Positions 1-10,966 of a stretch of 64,000 bases of DNA are shown here, one piece after another. Position numbers and translations under genes: made by a program. Numbering within the stretch: position 1 is the first letter of the stretch; every line of letters begins with the position of its first letter. Source of the stretch: Virgibacillus profundi (GTDB taxonomy: Bacteria; Bacillota; Bacilli; Bacillales; Amphibacillaceae); assembly GCF_002287375.1 (NCBI RefSeq), contig NZ_NPOA01000005.1, forward strand, positions 186,001-250,000, read 5' to 3'. The notes below the pieces were generated by a model. That model was not told where the DNA came from and did no database searches. It worked only from the letters and a program-made list of their open reading frames with translations.

Positions 1-2
1 AC

Positions 3-89
3 AAGGAAGGCTTCTCCGAAACAGAAATTGCTCAACAATTAAACTGTGGAAAAACGGAAGCAGCTCTAATCATAAAATTGTATGGATAA
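3..89 (+). CDS. C-terminal end of a DUF6115/SwrB (YlxL)-like protein, partial
   Basis: Only the last 28 residues are in the window; they read in frame from base 3 to the TAA at 87-89 and end ALIIKLYG. The segment EIAQQLNCGKTEAALIIKL looks like the helix-turn-helix-like tail of the small protein encoded between sigD and rpsB in Bacillus (SwrB/YlxL, DUF6115). Its position directly upstream of rpsB supports this. The start lies outside the window. Membership is inferred from the short tail plus gene order. Confidence 0.6.
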   Translation, partial: KEGFSETEIAQQLNCGKTEAALIIKLYG

Positions 90-100
90 AAAATAAAAAC

Positions 101-129
101 TTGATTACATGAGCTCTTTGTGATATAGT
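101..129 (+). promoter_or_regulatory. Probable sigma-A promoter of rpsB
   Basis: TTGATT at 101-106, a 17-bp spacer, then TATAGT at 124-129 preceded by TGA, an extended -10. The start site would fall near 136. This leaves a leader of about 150 nt before rpsB, a size that could hold an S2-responsive leader as in other Firmicutes, though I could not confirm a fold. Confidence 0.6.
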
Positions 130-285
130 AATTTCTGGTGTAAATACTATGTTCAGTATAAAATCATGAACAAGTTATAAAAACACACGCTTAGTAATTT
201 GTATATGGGTTGCTATTTATATTAATAGTCTTTATGCAAAAATGATCTAAAGCGGAGGAAAAAAACCATTTAGGAGGAATTTATT

Positions 286-1032
286 ATGGCAGCAATTTCT
301 ATGAAACAATTGTTGGAAGCTGGTGTACATTTTGGACATCAGACACGCCGTTGGAATCCAAAGATGAAAAAATACATCTTTACGGAGCGTAACGGAATTT
401 ATATCATTGACCTGCAAAAAACAGTTAAAAAGGTTGATGAAGCGTACAAATATGTAAAAGAGATCGCATCAAATGGTGGCACGGTTCTTTTCGTAGGTAC
501 AAAAAAACAAGCACAGGATTCTGTGCGTGATGAAGCAACTCGTTCTGGTATGTACTATGTTAACCAACGTTGGTTAGGTGGTACACTTACAAACTTCCAA
601 ACGATCCGCAAACGTATTAATCGTCTAAAAGACATTGAGCGTATGGAAGAAGATGGAACATTTGAAGTATTACCGAAAAAAGAAGTTGTTGATTTATTAA
701 AAGAAAAAGATCGTTTAGTTAAGTTCCTTGGTGGAATTAAAGAAATGACTAAGCTTCCGGATGCAATGTTTGTTATTGATCCTCGTAAAGAACGTATTGC
801 GATCGCTGAAGCACATAAATTAAAGATTCCTATAATTGGAATTGTTGATACAAACTGTGATCCGGATGAAATTGATTATGTTATTCCAGCGAATGATGAT
901 GCTATTCGTGCGGTGAAACTTCTAACTTCAAAAATGGCTGATGCTATCTTAGAAGTTAAACAAAGCGAAGAAGTAGAAGAAGTTCCAGCTGAAGAAACCG
1001 TTCCGGCTGATACTGAATCAAATCAAGAGTAA
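286..1032 (+). CDS. rpsB: 30S ribosomal protein S2
   Basis: S2 binds late to the 30S subunit near S1 and the 16S rRNA head-body junction. The 248-residue product starts [20 protein letters not shown] and carries the family signatures [10 protein letters not shown] and PDAMFVIDP in the usual places; the acidic Glu/Val-rich C-terminus is typical of Bacillaceae S2. The ATG follows a strong TAGGAGGA at 271-278. A stem-loop terminator follows at 1052-1088, so part of transcription probably stops before tsf. Identification is secure. Confidence 0.98.
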   Translation: MAAISMKQLLEAGVHFGHQTRRWNPKMKKYIFTERNGIYIIDLQKTVKKVDEAYKYVKEIASNGGTVLFVGTKKQAQDSVRDEATRSGMYYVNQRWLGGTLTNFQTIRKRINRLKDIERMEEDGTFEVLPKKEVVDLLKEKDRLVKFLGGIKEMTKLPDAMFVIDPRKERIAIAEAHKLKIPIIGIVDTNCDPDEIDYVIPANDDAIRAVKLLTSKMADAILEVKQSEEVEEVPAEETVPADTESNQE

Positions 1033-1051
1033 TCTTTACAAAAAAGTTGAG

Positions 1052-1088
1052 GGTGATAAGAGGATAAAAGCCTTTTATCACCTTTTTT
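1052..1088 (+). terminator. Intrinsic terminator after rpsB
   Basis: A 12-bp stem (GGTGATAAGAGG at 1052-1063 with CCTTTTATCACC at 1071-1082, one G-U) is followed by six T. Confidence 0.85.
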
Positions 1089-1140
1089 GAGAAAATGACT
1101 AAGCAATATTAAAAAACATCCACTACAAGGAGGACTAACA

Positions 1141-2025
1141 ATGGCTATTACTGCTAAGATGGTTAAAGAATTACGTGAAAAAACTGGTGCAGGTATGATG
1201 GATTGTAAAAAAGCACTACAGGAAACTGATGGAAATATTGATAAAGCAATGGACTACCTGCGTGAAAAAGGTATTTCCAAGGCTGCAAAAAAGGCTGATC
1301 GCATTGCAGCAGAAGGATCTACTTACATTGAAGTAGATAATAATACAGCTGTTCTATTAGAAGTGAATTGTGAGACTGACTTTGTAACAAAAAATGATCA
1401 ATTCAAAGAGTTACTGGCAGAGCTTGGAAAACATATTATAAAAGAAAAGCCAGCTACTGTAGAGGAAGCTTTGAAACAGGAGCTTCATGGGAATGGCGAT
1501 ACAATTGAAACTTATATTAACTCAGCTATTTCAAAAATTGGTGAAAAAATTTCATTGCGCCGTTTTACAGTATTAAACAAAACAGATAACGATACATTTG
1601 GTGCATATCTTCATATGGGTGGTAGTATTGGTGTACTTTCATTAATCGAAGGTTCTACAGATGAGGCACTTGCTAAAGATATAGCGATGCATGTTGCTGC
1701 AGTTAATCCACGTTATGTTTCCCGTGATGCGGTTTCAGAAGAAGAAGTTAATCATGAGCGCGAATTATTAAAAGCACAAGCTCTCAATGAAGGAAAACCG
1801 GAAAAAATTGTTGAAAAAATGGTAGAAGGCCGTCTGGGTAAATTCTTTGAAGAAATTTGTCTTTTGGATCAAAGCTTCGTTAAAGATCCAGATCAAAAAG
1901 TTAAAAAATATGTTGCAGATAAAGGTGCTACAGTAAAATCATTCGTTCGTTATGAAGTAGGCGAAGGAATGGAAAAACGTGAAGAAAACTTTGCTGATGA
2001 AGTAATGAGCCAAATTAAAAAATAA
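1141..2025 (+). CDS. tsf: Elongation factor Ts
   Basis: EF-Ts is the nucleotide-exchange factor that releases GDP from EF-Tu. The 294-residue protein begins [20 protein letters not shown], the N-terminal UBA-like module, followed by the TDFV motif ([10 protein letters not shown], near residue 80) that contacts EF-Tu, then the two core subdomains. Length matches the Bacillus protein. The ATG follows AAGGAGG with normal spacing. The rpsB-tsf pair is universally conserved. Confidence 0.98.
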   Translation: MAITAKMVKELREKTGAGMMDCKKALQETDGNIDKAMDYLREKGISKAAKKADRIAAEGSTYIEVDNNTAVLLEVNCETDFVTKNDQFKELLAELGKHIIKEKPATVEEALKQELHGNGDTIETYINSAISKIGEKISLRRFTVLNKTDNDTFGAYLHMGGSIGVLSLIEGSTDEALAKDIAMHVAAVNPRYVSRDAVSEEEVNHERELLKAQALNEGKPEKIVEKMVEGRLGKFFEEICLLDQSFVKDPDQKVKKYVADKGATVKSFVRYEVGEGMEKREENFADEVMSQIKK

Positions 2026-2035
2026 TTAAAATTTA

Positions 2036-2067
2036 AAATAGGGGACACTTGTTGTTCCCTATTTCTT
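2036..2067 (+). terminator. Probable terminator after tsf
   Basis: AAATAGGGGAC (2036-2046) pairs with GTTCCCTATTT (2054-2064) around a 7-nt loop. The T tract is short (TTTCTT), so termination may be partial. Confidence 0.6.
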
Positions 2068-2125
2068 AAGTAAATAAATAGGAAATATACCATATATAAA
2101 CTAATAAATATCTATGGAGGTTATT

Positions 2126-2848
2126 ATGACAACAGCTCGTTACCGTAGAATTGTGCTGAAATTAAGCGGAGAAGCTTTAAGTGGCGAACAAGGGCAAGGT
2201 ATTGAACCCAAAATTATACATTCTATTGCAAACCAGATTAAAGAGGTAGCTGAATTAGGTGTTGAAATTGCTGTCGTTGTTGGCGGAGGAAATATTTGGC
2301 GTGGAAAAGTCGGAAGTGAAATGGGAATGGATCGGGCTACAGCCGATTATATGGGCATGTTAGCAACGATTATGAACTCACTTGCACTTCAGGATGGACT
2401 GGAAACGATTGGAATCCAAACCCGTGTTCAAACATCAATTGAGATGCGCCAGGTAGCTGAGCCTTACATAAGGAGAAAAGCTATTCGCCATTTAGAAAAA
2501 AAACGTGTTGTCATTTTTGCAGCAGGTACAGGAAATCCATATTTTTCTACAGACACTACAGCTGCATTACGTGCAGCCGAAATTGAAGCAGAAGTAATTT
2601 TAATGGCAAAAAACAATGTTGATGGTGTTTATACAGATGATCCAAAAATTAATAAAGATGCAAGGAAATATGATAGTCTATCTTATATGGAAATGCTAAA
2701 TGAAGGACTTGGTGTAATGGATTCAACAGCCTCTTCATTATGTATGGATAATGACATTCCATTAATTGTATTTTCCATTACGGAAGCAGGAAATATTAAA
2801 AAAGTTGTTCAGGGTGAAACAATCGGAACAACAATAAGGGGGAAATAA
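2126..2848 (+). CDS. pyrH: UMP kinase (uridylate kinase)
   Basis: UMP kinase phosphorylates UMP to UDP in pyrimidine nucleotide synthesis; the bacterial enzyme belongs to the amino-acid-kinase fold. The 240-residue protein has [11 protein letters not shown] at the N-terminus (phosphate-binding Lys), [10 protein letters not shown], and the [10 protein letters not shown] nucleotide site. An in-frame ATG exists at 2114, but it lies inside the Shine-Dalgarno sequence GGAGG (2116-2120). The ATG at 2126, giving MTTARYRRI, is the better start. It is two bases from frr and clearly cotranscribed with it. Confidence 0.97.
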   Translation: MTTARYRRIVLKLSGEALSGEQGQGIEPKIIHSIANQIKEVAELGVEIAVVVGGGNIWRGKVGSEMGMDRATADYMGMLATIMNSLALQDGLETIGIQTRVQTSIEMRQVAEPYIRRKAIRHLEKKRVVIFAAGTGNPYFSTDTTAALRAAEIEAEVILMAKNNVDGVYTDDPKINKDARKYDSLSYMEMLNEGLGVMDSTASSLCMDNDIPLIVFSITEAGNIKKVVQGETIGTTIRGK

Positions 2849-2850
2849 GT

Positions 2851-3408
2851 ATGTCGGAAGCAATTAAGAAACAAATGCAGGAGAAAATGACTCAGGCTGT
2901 ACAGGCATTTTCAAAGAGTCTGGCAACTGTTAGGGCAGGAAGAGCAAATCCAAGTCTATTGGACAGTGTTTATGTTGATTATTATGGAGCATCTACACCA
3001 CTAAATCAATTAGCAACAGTTTCAGCTCCTGAAGCCAGATTACTTGTAATTACTCCATATGATAAATCAGCAATTTCTGATGTGGAAAAAGCAATTCAAA
3101 AAGCAGACCTTGGCTTGTCTCCATCAAGTGACGGAAATGTCGTTCGAATCAGTATTCCATCTTTAACGGAGGAAAGACGTAAAGATTTAGTTAAGCTTGT
3201 TGGGAAATATGCGGAGGAATCACGTGTTCAGGTACGAAATGTACGTCGTGATGCAAATGATCAACTGAAAAAAGTAGAAAAAGATGGCGATCTGACAGAA
3301 GATGAGTTACGTTCTGCTCAGGATGATGTTCAAAAAGAAACGAATGATCAAATTGGTAAAATTGATAGCCTAGCAAAAAATAAAGAAAAAGAAATCATGG
3401 AAGTTTAG
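2851..3408 (+). CDS. frr: Ribosome recycling factor
   Basis: RRF acts with EF-G to split post-termination ribosomes. The 185-residue product contains [20 protein letters not shown] and the conserved NVRRDAND segment of the long three-helix bundle. Length and start ([13 protein letters not shown]) match Bacillus RRF. The start codon follows GGGGGAAATAAGT with a 2-nt gap from pyrH. A terminator hairpin follows at 3438. Confidence 0.98.
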   Translation: MSEAIKKQMQEKMTQAVQAFSKSLATVRAGRANPSLLDSVYVDYYGASTPLNQLATVSAPEARLLVITPYDKSAISDVEKAIQKADLGLSPSSDGNVVRISIPSLTEERRKDLVKLVGKYAEESRVQVRNVRRDANDQLKKVEKDGDLTEDELRSAQDDVQKETNDQIGKIDSLAKNKEKEIMEV

Positions 3409-3437
3409 TCCGATTCAATGTAGAATAGGATGTAATT

Positions 3438-3461
3438 GCCCTCTTGTTTAAGGGGGCTTTT
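3438..3461 (+). terminator. Intrinsic terminator after frr
   Basis: GCCCTCTT / AAGGGGGC with a GTTT loop (one G-U pair) followed by TTTTG. It separates the translation operon from uppS. Confidence 0.75.
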
Positions 3462-3502
3462 GTATTCTTATTGGAAATCGTTATAATATAGAATGATTTT
3501 AA

Positions 3503-3511
3503 TGATATAAT
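3503..3511 (+). promoter_or_regulatory. Possible extended -10 promoter of uppS
   Basis: TGATATAAT gives a perfect extended -10 about 80 bp before uppS and just after the frr terminator. No good -35 hexamer lies 17 bp upstream. Confidence 0.4.
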
Positions 3512-3593
3512 GATGATTCATTCTTTTTCCTTCACAGTGATCTTAGTTGAAAGGATTGTAAATGGATAATCAACAGCATTCGGAGGATCGAAC

Positions 3594-4355
3594 ATGTCAA
3601 TGAAACTTCCTTTTTTTAAAAATAAACAAACTGAACTTCATGATGAAAATATACTTGAAAATGTTCCAAATCATGTTGCGATAATCATGGATGGTAATGG
3701 TCGCTGGGCAAAGAAAAGAGGACTGCCTCGTATTGCGGGACATAAAGAAGGCATAAGCTCAGTTAATAAGGTTGTAAGAGCTGCCAGTCAATCTAATGTT
3801 AAAGTTCTTACTTTATATGCATTCTCAACTGAAAATTGGAAAAGGCCAAGATCAGAGATTGAATTTTTGATGAAGCTCCCAAAGGAATTTTTACATATTT
3901 ATTTACCTGAATTAATGGATAATAATGTCAGAATTGATACAATTGGAGATTTTGATGCTTTACCTGATCATACAAAACAAGCAGTTCAATATGCGAAAGA
4001 TAAAACAAAGAATAATAATGGATTATTATTAAACTTTGCATTAAACTATGGTAGTAGATTGGAAATCATGCGTGCAATTAAACAAATTATGTCAGATATT
4101 GATTGTTCAAAAATTTCCCTTGATACATTGGATGAAAAAGTATTCTCGGAATACTTGTATACACAGGGATTAAGTGATCCTGATTTATTGATTCGCACAA
4201 GTGGTGAACAGCGATTGAGTAACTTTTTATTATGGCAGCTAGCTTATACTGAGTTTTGGTTTACAGATGTACTATGGCCGGATTTTGATGAAGTAATTTT
4301 CAAGCAGGCTCTAATGGAGTATCAACAGCGTAAAAGAAGATACGGGGGCATTTAA
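3594..4355 (+). CDS. uppS: Undecaprenyl diphosphate synthase (cis-prenyltransferase)
   Basis: This enzyme adds isopentenyl units to farnesyl diphosphate to make the C55 lipid carrier for peptidoglycan and teichoic acid. The 253-residue protein has the catalytic Asp33 in IIMDGNGRWAKKRG, FSTENWKRP, and the C-terminal RTSGEQRLSNFLLWQ signature. The ATG follows GGAGG. It is followed 15 bp later by cdsA, as in Bacillus. The isoprenoid gene dxr usually found two genes downstream is absent here, although this enzyme consumes the pathway's product. Confidence 0.97.
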   Translation: MSMKLPFFKNKQTELHDENILENVPNHVAIIMDGNGRWAKKRGLPRIAGHKEGISSVNKVVRAASQSNVKVLTLYAFSTENWKRPRSEIEFLMKLPKEFLHIYLPELMDNNVRIDTIGDFDALPDHTKQAVQYAKDKTKNNNGLLLNFALNYGSRLEIMRAIKQIMSDIDCSKISLDTLDEKVFSEYLYTQGLSDPDLLIRTSGEQRLSNFLLWQLAYTEFWFTDVLWPDFDEVIFKQALMEYQQRKRRYGGI

Positions 4356-4370
4356 GGTGATGAATGTTAC

Positions 4371-5153
4371 ATGAAACAACGAGTTATAACAGCGATATTA
4401 GCAATAATCATATTCCTGCCCTTTGTTATATATGGTAATTTGCCATTTACACTTTTTGTGTATGTTATTGCGACAATTGGACTAATTGAACTGATGAAAA
4501 TGCATAAAATAGCTGGATATTCCCTTCCATCTATTTTATCAATTGGTTTATTATGGATCATTTTATTGGATAATACTGATATTATTCCATACACATGGTT
4601 TTCTCAAACAGAAATAATCATGCTTGGTGTGATGCTTTTATTGTCATACACAGTGTTGGTGAAAAATAAATTTAATTTTGATGATGCCGGATTTACTTTG
4701 TTATCAGTAATCTATGTTGGTATGGGGTTCTATTATTTAATTGAAACCCGTGAGGAAGGCTTGAGTTTTGTGTTTTTTGCATTATTCATCGTTTGGGCAA
4801 CTGATACAGGAGCCTACTTCTTCGGACGTGCACTTGGCAAAAAGAAGCTGTGGCCAATGATTAGTCCAAATAAGACGGTCGAAGGGGCACTTGGAGGGAT
4901 TTTATTAGCCTGTATTGTTGCAGTTATTTTTCAGCTCGTAAGTCCCGTTTCTTCTTCCATGCTTGTAGTAATAGGCGTAACTGTTTTGGCGTCTGTTTTC
5001 GGACAAATTGGAGATTTGGTTGAGTCTGCCTTCAAGCGTCACTACGGTGTAAAAGATTCAGGTAATATTTTACCTGGACATGGTGGAATATTGGATCGAT
5101 TTGATAGTTTGCTTTTTGTACTACCATTGTTGCACTTTGTTGGTTTTATCTAA
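4371..5153 (+). CDS. cdsA: Phosphatidate cytidylyltransferase (CDP-diglyceride synthase)
   Basis: CdsA is the membrane enzyme making CDP-diacylglycerol from phosphatidate and CTP, feeding phospholipid synthesis (including pgsA further along the window). The 260-residue protein is almost wholly hydrophobic, with about seven to eight membrane segments. It ends with the family signature HYGVKDSGNILPGHGGILDR carrying the metal-binding Asp residues. AAGGTGATG serves as ribosome binding site. Only 121 bp separate it from the rseP start, where other Bacillus carry dxr. Confidence 0.96.
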   Translation: MKQRVITAILAIIIFLPFVIYGNLPFTLFVYVIATIGLIELMKMHKIAGYSLPSILSIGLLWIILLDNTDIIPYTWFSQTEIIMLGVMLLLSYTVLVKNKFNFDDAGFTLLSVIYVGMGFYYLIETREEGLSFVFFALFIVWATDTGAYFFGRALGKKKLWPMISPNKTVEGALGGILLACIVAVIFQLVSPVSSSMLVVIGVTVLASVFGQIGDLVESAFKRHYGVKDSGNILPGHGGILDRFDSLLFVLPLLHFVGFI

Positions 5154-5274
5154 TAAAAATAATAAAAAGCAAATATTTCAGTACTGCTCAAAATATACTT
5201 ATAAGGCAAGCTATTTTTGAACCGTTTTTAACAATCAGATCCGTTTCCATACCGAATAAAGGAAGGTGCTTCTT

Positions 5275-6540
5275 TTGACTACAGTTATTGCGTTTATATT
5301 TATGTTTGGTTTACTTGTGTTTATTCATGAGTGGGGCCATTTGATTTTTGCGAAACGAGCTGGAATGCTCGCACGTGAATTTGCGATTGGCTTTGGACCA
5401 AAGATATTCTCATTTACGAGAAATGAAACATTATATACGATTCGTTTGATCCCTGCAGGTGGATATGTAAGGGTTGCTGGAGAGGACCCTGAAATTGTAG
5501 AATTAAAACCAGGTCATCATATTGGATTGGAATTTAATGACGCGGGACAAGTTAATAAAATAATTGTTAATAATAAATCCAAACATCCTAATGCACGGGT
5601 TATTGAAGTTGAATATGCTGATTTGGATCATAACTTGCGCATTGAAGGTTATGAGATTGATGAACATGATGAAAAACTCATCTTTGAAGTTGACCGAAAA
5701 GCATTTTTTGTTATGGATGAAAAAGAAACACAGATCGCTCCATATGATCGTCAATTTGCATCAAAAAGTGTTGGAAAAAGAGCCATGCAATTATTTGCAG
5801 GTCCAATGATGAACTTCATTTTGGCAATTGTAATCTTTGTTCTAATTGGTTTGATCTGGGGGATCCCTAGCGAAGAAGCTAAAATGGGTGAAATACAGGC
5901 AGGAAGTCCTGCGGAAGAAGCTGGACTACAACAAAATGATGAAATAATTGAAATGGAAGGGAATTCCATTTCAACCTGGGATGAATTTACTTCAATAGTA
6001 AGAGATAATCCAGGGCAGGAGTTAGATATGATTGTACAGCGAGGCGAATCACAGGAATCACTAACTGTTATTCCAAATGAAGTAACATTGGAAGGACAGG
6101 AAGAAGCAATTGGACAAATCGGTGTATACACAGCAATAGAAAAATCATTTTTTGGTACATTTAAATATGGATTTACACAAACATATGAATATACTAAATT
6201 AATTTTGACAAATCTGATGATGTTGGTTACAGGTCAGTATTCGATTGAGATGCTATCAGGTCCTGTGGGGATTTATGATGCAACAGATCAGGTTATTCAA
6301 ACAGGTTTTATGAACTTCATGATGTGGACTGCAATCCTAAGTGTTAATTTAGGGATTGTTAATTTGGTACCACTCCCAGCACTTGATGGGGGCCGATTAA
6401 TGTTTGTTGGACTCGAGGCTGTGAGAGGCAAGCCTATTGCCCCTGAAAAAGAAGGGATCTTCCACTTTGTTGGATTTGCATTATTAATGCTTCTAATGAT
6501 TGTAGTAACATGGAATGATATACAGCGTCTATTTCTGTAG
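5275..6540 (+). CDS. rseP: Site-2 intramembrane zinc metalloprotease RseP/RasP
   Basis: RasP cleaves membrane-embedded remnants such as anti-sigma factor RsiW and leftover signal peptides. The 421-residue protein has zinc-binding HEWGH at residues 18-22 in the first membrane helix, a PDZ domain (AGSPAEEAGLQQNDEIIEM, roughly residues 205-275) and the second active-site motif NLVPLPALDGG near the C-terminus. I chose TTG at 5275 because GGAAGG (5261-5266) sits 8 nt before it; the GTG at 5266 overlaps that site. Gene order cdsA-rseP lacks the usual intervening dxr. Confidence 0.95.
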   Translation: MTTVIAFIFMFGLLVFIHEWGHLIFAKRAGMLAREFAIGFGPKIFSFTRNETLYTIRLIPAGGYVRVAGEDPEIVELKPGHHIGLEFNDAGQVNKIIVNNKSKHPNARVIEVEYADLDHNLRIEGYEIDEHDEKLIFEVDRKAFFVMDEKETQIAPYDRQFASKSVGKRAMQLFAGPMMNFILAIVIFVLIGLIWGIPSEEAKMGEIQAGSPAEEAGLQQNDEIIEMEGNSISTWDEFTSIVRDNPGQELDMIVQRGESQESLTVIPNEVTLEGQEEAIGQIGVYTAIEKSFFGTFKYGFTQTYEYTKLILTNLMMLVTGQYSIEMLSGPVGIYDATDQVIQTGFMNFMMWTAILSVNLGIVNLVPLPALDGGRLMFVGLEAVRGKPIAPEKEGIFHFVGFALLMLLMIVVTWNDIQRLFL

Positions 6541-6593
6541 GAGGGTGTCCATTACCATTAAAACAAACATACTCAAATTTCAGTACGATACAA

Positions 6594-6625
6594 AAACCCT
6601 TGTCTTTTAACTGTGACAAGGGTTT
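6594..6625. terminator. Terminator-like hairpin between rseP and polC, possibly bidirectional
   Basis: AAACCCTTGTC (6594-6604) and GACAAGGGTTT (6615-6625) form an 11-bp perfect stem with a 10-nt loop. The better T run (TTTTTG) is on the minus strand. It sits where proS lies in Bacillus. Confidence 0.6.
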
Positions 6626-6669
6626 CCATTATTATAGCTAAATTGTTAGGCGTATTAGGAGGGGTACCT

Positions 6670-9600
6670 TTGGATATATCAAAAATAGAAAAAATGAATT
6701 TATTATTAAAACAGCTGCAAATACCTGAAGAATACGTTGAAAGCTACTTTCAGGAAAGCTACCTGGAAAAACTGGAAGTATATAAGCAAACGAAAACATG
6801 GCATTTTTATATCAGTGTAAAGAAGGTTCTTCCAATTGACATATACCAGCTGCTGACAGTAAAGCTGAAAGAATCGTTTCAGCAGGTTGCGAATGTGGAT
6901 TTAACCCTACAAGCAGATGAAAAAGAGTGTGACGAAAAGACAATTAGTGGATATTGGCAGAACTTCATAAATTCGATAACTAATTTGTCACCAGCATATA
7001 AAGATTTAGTTCATAATCAAGTTCCTCGTGTGAACAATAATAAAATTATGTTAACTGCAAGGAACGGAGCGGAAGCAAGTGCATTAAAAAAACGCCTGGA
7101 AGAAAGCTTTAAGGTTTACTGTGGAAAAATAGGTACACTGTCATATTCTCTGGATATAGAAGTGAAAACAATCGATGATGCAGATATTCAGAAATTTAGA
7201 GACCAAAAGGCTATGGAAGACAAAGAAATCGTGTTAAAAACCGTCCAGGAAAAAGAAAAACGGGATCAGGAAAAAATACAAGATGGCAATAAACCTTTAA
7301 TGCTTGGGTATAAAATTCAGGATGAAGCGATTCTTATGGAAGAAATTCAGGATGAAGAGCGACGGGTAACCGTTCAGGGATATGTATTTAATGTTGACGT
7401 TCGTGAATTACGCTCAGGTAGAAGTCTGCTGATTATTAAAGCTACAGACTACTCTGATTCCCTGCAAATTAAGATGTTCTCCAAAGGGGATGAAGATGCA
7501 GAGAAATTTAAATCTGCCAAACAAGGAATGTGGATCAAGGCAAGAGGTAGTATACAAACAGATATGTATACAAATGAATTGGCTATGATGGCTAACGACA
7601 TCCAGGAAATTAAGGTGGAGACACGTAATGATAAAGCTCCTGAAGACGAGAAAAGAGTTGAACTTCATGCCCATACAACGATGAGTCAGATGGATGCAGT
7701 CGTTTCACCTTCCAACTTAGTCCAACAGGCGGCAAAATGGGGACATAAAGCTGTAGCGATAACAGATCATGCAGGAGTTCAAGGGTTTCCAGATGCGCAT
7801 GCGGCAGGGAAGAAAAATGGTATTAAAGTGTTATATGGGGTGGAAGCCAATCTCGTGGATGATGGTGTTCCAATTGCGTACAACGAACATGATATCGATT
7901 TAGAAACAGGAACCTATGTCGTATTTGACGTGGAAACAACTGGTCTTTCCGCAGTCTATGACACGATAATAGAGCTTGCTGGTGTAAAAATTCAGCAGGG
8001 TGAAGTCGTTGATCGTTTCGAATCTTTTGCTAACCCGCATCATCCATTATCACAAACAACTACCGATTTAACAGGGATTACGGATGACATGGTCAGGGAT
8101 GCACCGGAAATTAATGATGTACTAAAGGATTTTTACGAATGGATGGATGACAGTATTCTAGTAGCTCATAATGCAAGTTTTGATATCGGCTTTCTAAATC
8201 AGGGATTTAAGAGAATAGACTATGAGAAAGTAAAAAATCCGGTTATAGATACATTAGAGCTTGCTAGATTTTTAATTCCGGAATTGAAAAACCATCGTTT
8301 AAATACGTTATGTAAGCATTTAGATATTGAATTAACCCAGCATCACCGTGCAATTTATGATGCTGAAGCTACTGGATACTTGCTTTGGAAATTAGTACAG
8401 GGACTTTTGAAAAAAGAAATAAGCAACCACCAGCATTTGAATAATCATATGGGTGAAGGAAATGCTTACCAGCGTTCACGTCCCTTCCACTGTATATTAC
8501 TTGCAAAAAACGAGGTAGGATTAAAAAATATTTATAAGCTGGTTTCCCGTGCACATATTGATTATTTTTATCGGGTTCCACGAATTCCACGTTCTCTCAT
8601 GCAAAAAATGCGGGAAGGTATTCTAATCGGTTCTGCCTGTGATAAAGGGGAAGTTTTTGAAACAATGATGCAAAAATCAGCTGAGGAAGCTGAAAGTGCT
8701 GCTGAATTTTATGATTATATAGAGGTGCAGCCACCAGCTAATTATGCACATTTAATTGAAAAAGATCTTGTCCAGAATGAAGCACAATTATTAGATATTA
8801 TTACGAAGCTGACAGAGCTTGGAGAACGAATGGGTAAAAAAGTTGTAGCGACCGGAAATGTACATTATATCGATGATCATGATAAATTGTACCGACAGAT
8901 TCTTATTGCTTCACAGGCCGGGAACCCTTTAAGTCGTCAAACTTTGCCTGATACACCGTTTAGAACAACTGATGAAATGATGGAATGTTTTAACTTTTTA
9001 GGCGAAGAAAAAGCGAAGGAAATCGTTGTTACAAATACGAATGCTTTAGCTGAATCAATCGAGGAAGTTTCTCCGGTTAAAGATGGGTTATTCACACCAA
9101 CAATCGAAGGTGCAGAGCAGGAAATGCGTGATCTTTGCTATAATCATGCGAAAGCAATTTATGGAGAGGAAGTTCCTCAAATAGTTACTGACCGTTTGGA
9201 AAAAGAATTGGCCAGTATCATTGGACATGGATTTGCTGTGATTTACTTAATTTCACATAAGCTGGTAAAGAAATCACTGGATGATGGATATTTAGTTGGC
9301 TCTCGTGGGTCTGTGGGTTCTTCTTTAGTTGCAACAATGACGGAAATTACAGAGGTAAATCCACTGCCACCACACTATGTTTGTCCAAAATGTCATCATA
9401 ATGAATTTATTACAGATGGAACAGTAGGCAGTGGTTTTGACTTACCTGATAAAAATTGCTCCAATTGCGATATACCATTAACCAAAGATGGCCAGGATAT
9501 TCCATTTGAGACATTCCTGGGCTTTAAAGGGGATAAGGTTCCCGATATTGATTTGAATTTCTCAGGGGACTATCAGCCGAAAGCACATAACTATACGAAA

Positions 9601-10962
9601 GAATTATTTGGTGAAGATAATGTATACCGTGCAGGTACAATTGGTACGATTGCGGAAAAAACAGCATACGGATATGTTAAAGGATATGCATCAGATAAAC
9701 AGCTTGTGTATAAAAATGCTGAGGTTGATCGTTTAGTACAAGGCTGTACCGGTGTGAGAAGAACAACTGGTCAGCATCCTGGTGGAATTATTGTTGTACC
9801 TGATGATAAGGAAATCTATGATTTCACTCCAATACAATTTCCAGCAGATGATCGGAAAAGTGAATGGAAAACAACACATTTTGACTTTCATTCTATAGAT
9901 GCTAATTTATTGAAGCTTGATATACTTGGACATGATGATCCAACAGTGATTCGTATGCTTCAGGATTTAAGCGGAATTGACCCGAAAACAATACCTGTTG
10001 ACGACCCGGAAGTAATGAAAATATTTTCAGGTCCGGAGTCACTTGGAGTTACTCCGGAACAAATTAATTGTAAAACCGGAACATTAGGCGTACCCGAATT
10101 TGGGACAAAATTTGTTAGACAAATGCTTGAAGATACAAAACCGAGTACTTTTGCAGAACTAGTTATAATCTCCGGACTATCACATGGTACGGATGTATGG
10201 TTAGGAAATGCACAGGAATTAATAAATGATGGAATATGCGAACTTCCTGATGTTATCGGTTGTCGTGATGATATTATGGTTTATTTAATGCATAAAGGCC
10301 TGGATGCCTCGTTGGCATTTAATATCATGGAGTTTGTTCGTAAAGGTAAGGGACTTAAGGATGAATGGATCCATGAAATGAAAAAACATGATGTTCCAAA
10401 TTGGTATATCGAATCCTGTAAAAAAATTAAGTATATGTTTCCAAAAGCCCATGCTGCTGCATATGTTTTAATGGCAGTCCGGATTGCATATTTTAAAGTG
10501 CACCATCCGATATTTTTCTATGCAGCCTATTTTACTGTTCGTGCTGCTGATTTTGAATTGGATACAATGGTCAAAGGTTCAGAGGCTATTAAACAACGAA
10601 TTGAAAGTATTACTGTAAAGGGAAATGATGCAGCACCAAAAGAAAAAAGTTTGTTAACCGTATTGGAAATCTCACTGGAAATGTGTGAAAGAGGCTTTTC
10701 CTTTAATAAGGTAGATCTTTATAAATCAAGCGCTTCTGAGTTTATTGTGGATGGTAACTCGTTAACACCGCCATTTAACGCAGTTGATGGACTTGGGACG
10801 AATGCTGCGATAAATATTGTTAAAGCGCGTGAAGAAGGTGAATTCCTATCAAAAGAAGATTTGCGTGAGAGAAGCAGAATCTCGAAAACAGTTTTGGAGT
10901 ATCTTGATAATCACGGCTGTTTAGAAGGAATGGCAGAAAAAAATCAATTGTCATTGTTTTAA
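6670..10962 (+). CDS. polC: DNA polymerase III PolC, Gram-positive replicative polymerase
   Basis: PolC is the main replicative polymerase of Firmicutes with built-in 3'-5' proofreading. The 1430-residue protein shows, in order, the N-terminal PolC domain, an OB fold, a PHP domain starting with [10 protein letters not shown] (about residue 330), a DEDDh exonuclease inserted in PHP ([11 protein letters not shown], about residue 417), a zinc-binding CPKCHH...CSNCD (about 907-935), the palm with [14 protein letters not shown] (about residue 955), and the C-terminal fingers and duplex-binding region. TTG at 6670 follows AGGAGGGG (6657-6664) and aligns with the Bacillus start; reading begins earlier at 6613 but without a binding site. 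Usually proS precedes it; here a hairpin does. Repeat copy A begins five bases after its stop. Confidence 0.97.
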   Translation: MDISKIEKMNLLLKQLQIPEEYVESYFQESYLEKLEVYKQTKTWHFYISVKKVLPIDIYQLLTVKLKESFQQVANVDLTLQADEKECDEKTISGYWQNFINSITNLSPAYKDLVHNQVPRVNNNKIMLTARNGAEASALKKRLEESFKVYCGKIGTLSYSLDIEVKTIDDADIQKFRDQKAMEDKEIVLKTVQEKEKRDQEKIQDGNKPLMLGYKIQDEAILMEEIQDEERRVTVQGYVFNVDVRELRSGRSLLIIKATDYSDSLQIKMFSKGDEDAEKFKSAKQGMWIKARGSIQTDMYTNELAMMANDIQEIKVETRNDKAPEDEKRVELHAHTTMSQMDAVVSPSNLVQQAAKWGHKAVAITDHAGVQGFPDAHAAGKKNGIKVLYGVEANLVDDGVPIAYNEHDIDLETGTYVVFDVETTGLSAVYDTIIELAGVKIQQGEVVDRFESFANPHHPLSQTTTDLTGITDDMVRDAPEINDVLKDFYEWMDDSILVAHNASFDIGFLNQGFKRIDYEKVKNPVIDTLELARFLIPELKNHRLNTLCKHLDIELTQHHRAIYDAEATGYLLWKLVQGLLKKEISNHQHLNNHMGEGNAYQRSRPFHCILLAKNEVGLKNIYKLVSRAHIDYFYRVPRIPRSLMQKMREGILIGSACDKGEVFETMMQKSAEEAESAAEFYDYIEVQPPANYAHLIEKDLVQNEAQLLDIITKLTELGERMGKKVVATGNVHYIDDHDKLYRQILIASQAGNPLSRQTLPDTPFRTTDEMMECFNFLGEEKAKEIVVTNTNALAESIEEVSPVKDGLFTPTIEGAEQEMRDLCYNHAKAIYGEEVPQIVTDRLEKELASIIGHGFAVIYLISHKLVKKSLDDGYLVGSRGSVGSSLVATMTEITEVNPLPPHYVCPKCHHNEFITDGTVGSGFDLPDKNCSNCDIPLTKDGQDIPFETFLGFKGDKVPDIDLNFSGDYQPKAHNYTKELFGEDNVYRAGTIGTIAEKTAYGYVKGYASDKQLVYKNAEVDRLVQGCTGVRRTTGQHPGGIIVVPDDKEIYDFTPIQFPADDRKSEWKTTHFDFHSIDANLLKLDILGHDDPTVIRMLQDLSGIDPKTIPVDDPEVMKIFSGPESLGVTPEQINCKTGTLGVPEFGTKFVRQMLEDTKPSTFAELVIISGLSHGTDVWLGNAQELINDGICELPDVIGCRDDIMVYLMHKGLDASLAFNIMEFVRKGKGLKDEWIHEMKKHDVPNWYIESCKKIKYMFPKAHAAAYVLMAVRIAYFKVHHPIFFYAAYFTVRAADFELDTMVKGSEAIKQRIESITVKGNDAAPKEKSLLTVLEISLEMCERGFSFNKVDLYKSSASEFIVDGNSLTPPFNAVDGLGTNAAINIVKAREEGEFLSKEDLRERSRISKTVLEYLDNHGCLEGMAEKNQLSLF

Positions 10963-10966
10963 ATGA

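Noticed and set aside
2114-2125. Upstream ATG starts for pyrH (2114), rny (48185), mutL (57427), truB (16915) and pnp (19369)
   Set aside because: These overlap Shine-Dalgarno sequences, terminators or the preceding gene, and the added residues are not family-like.
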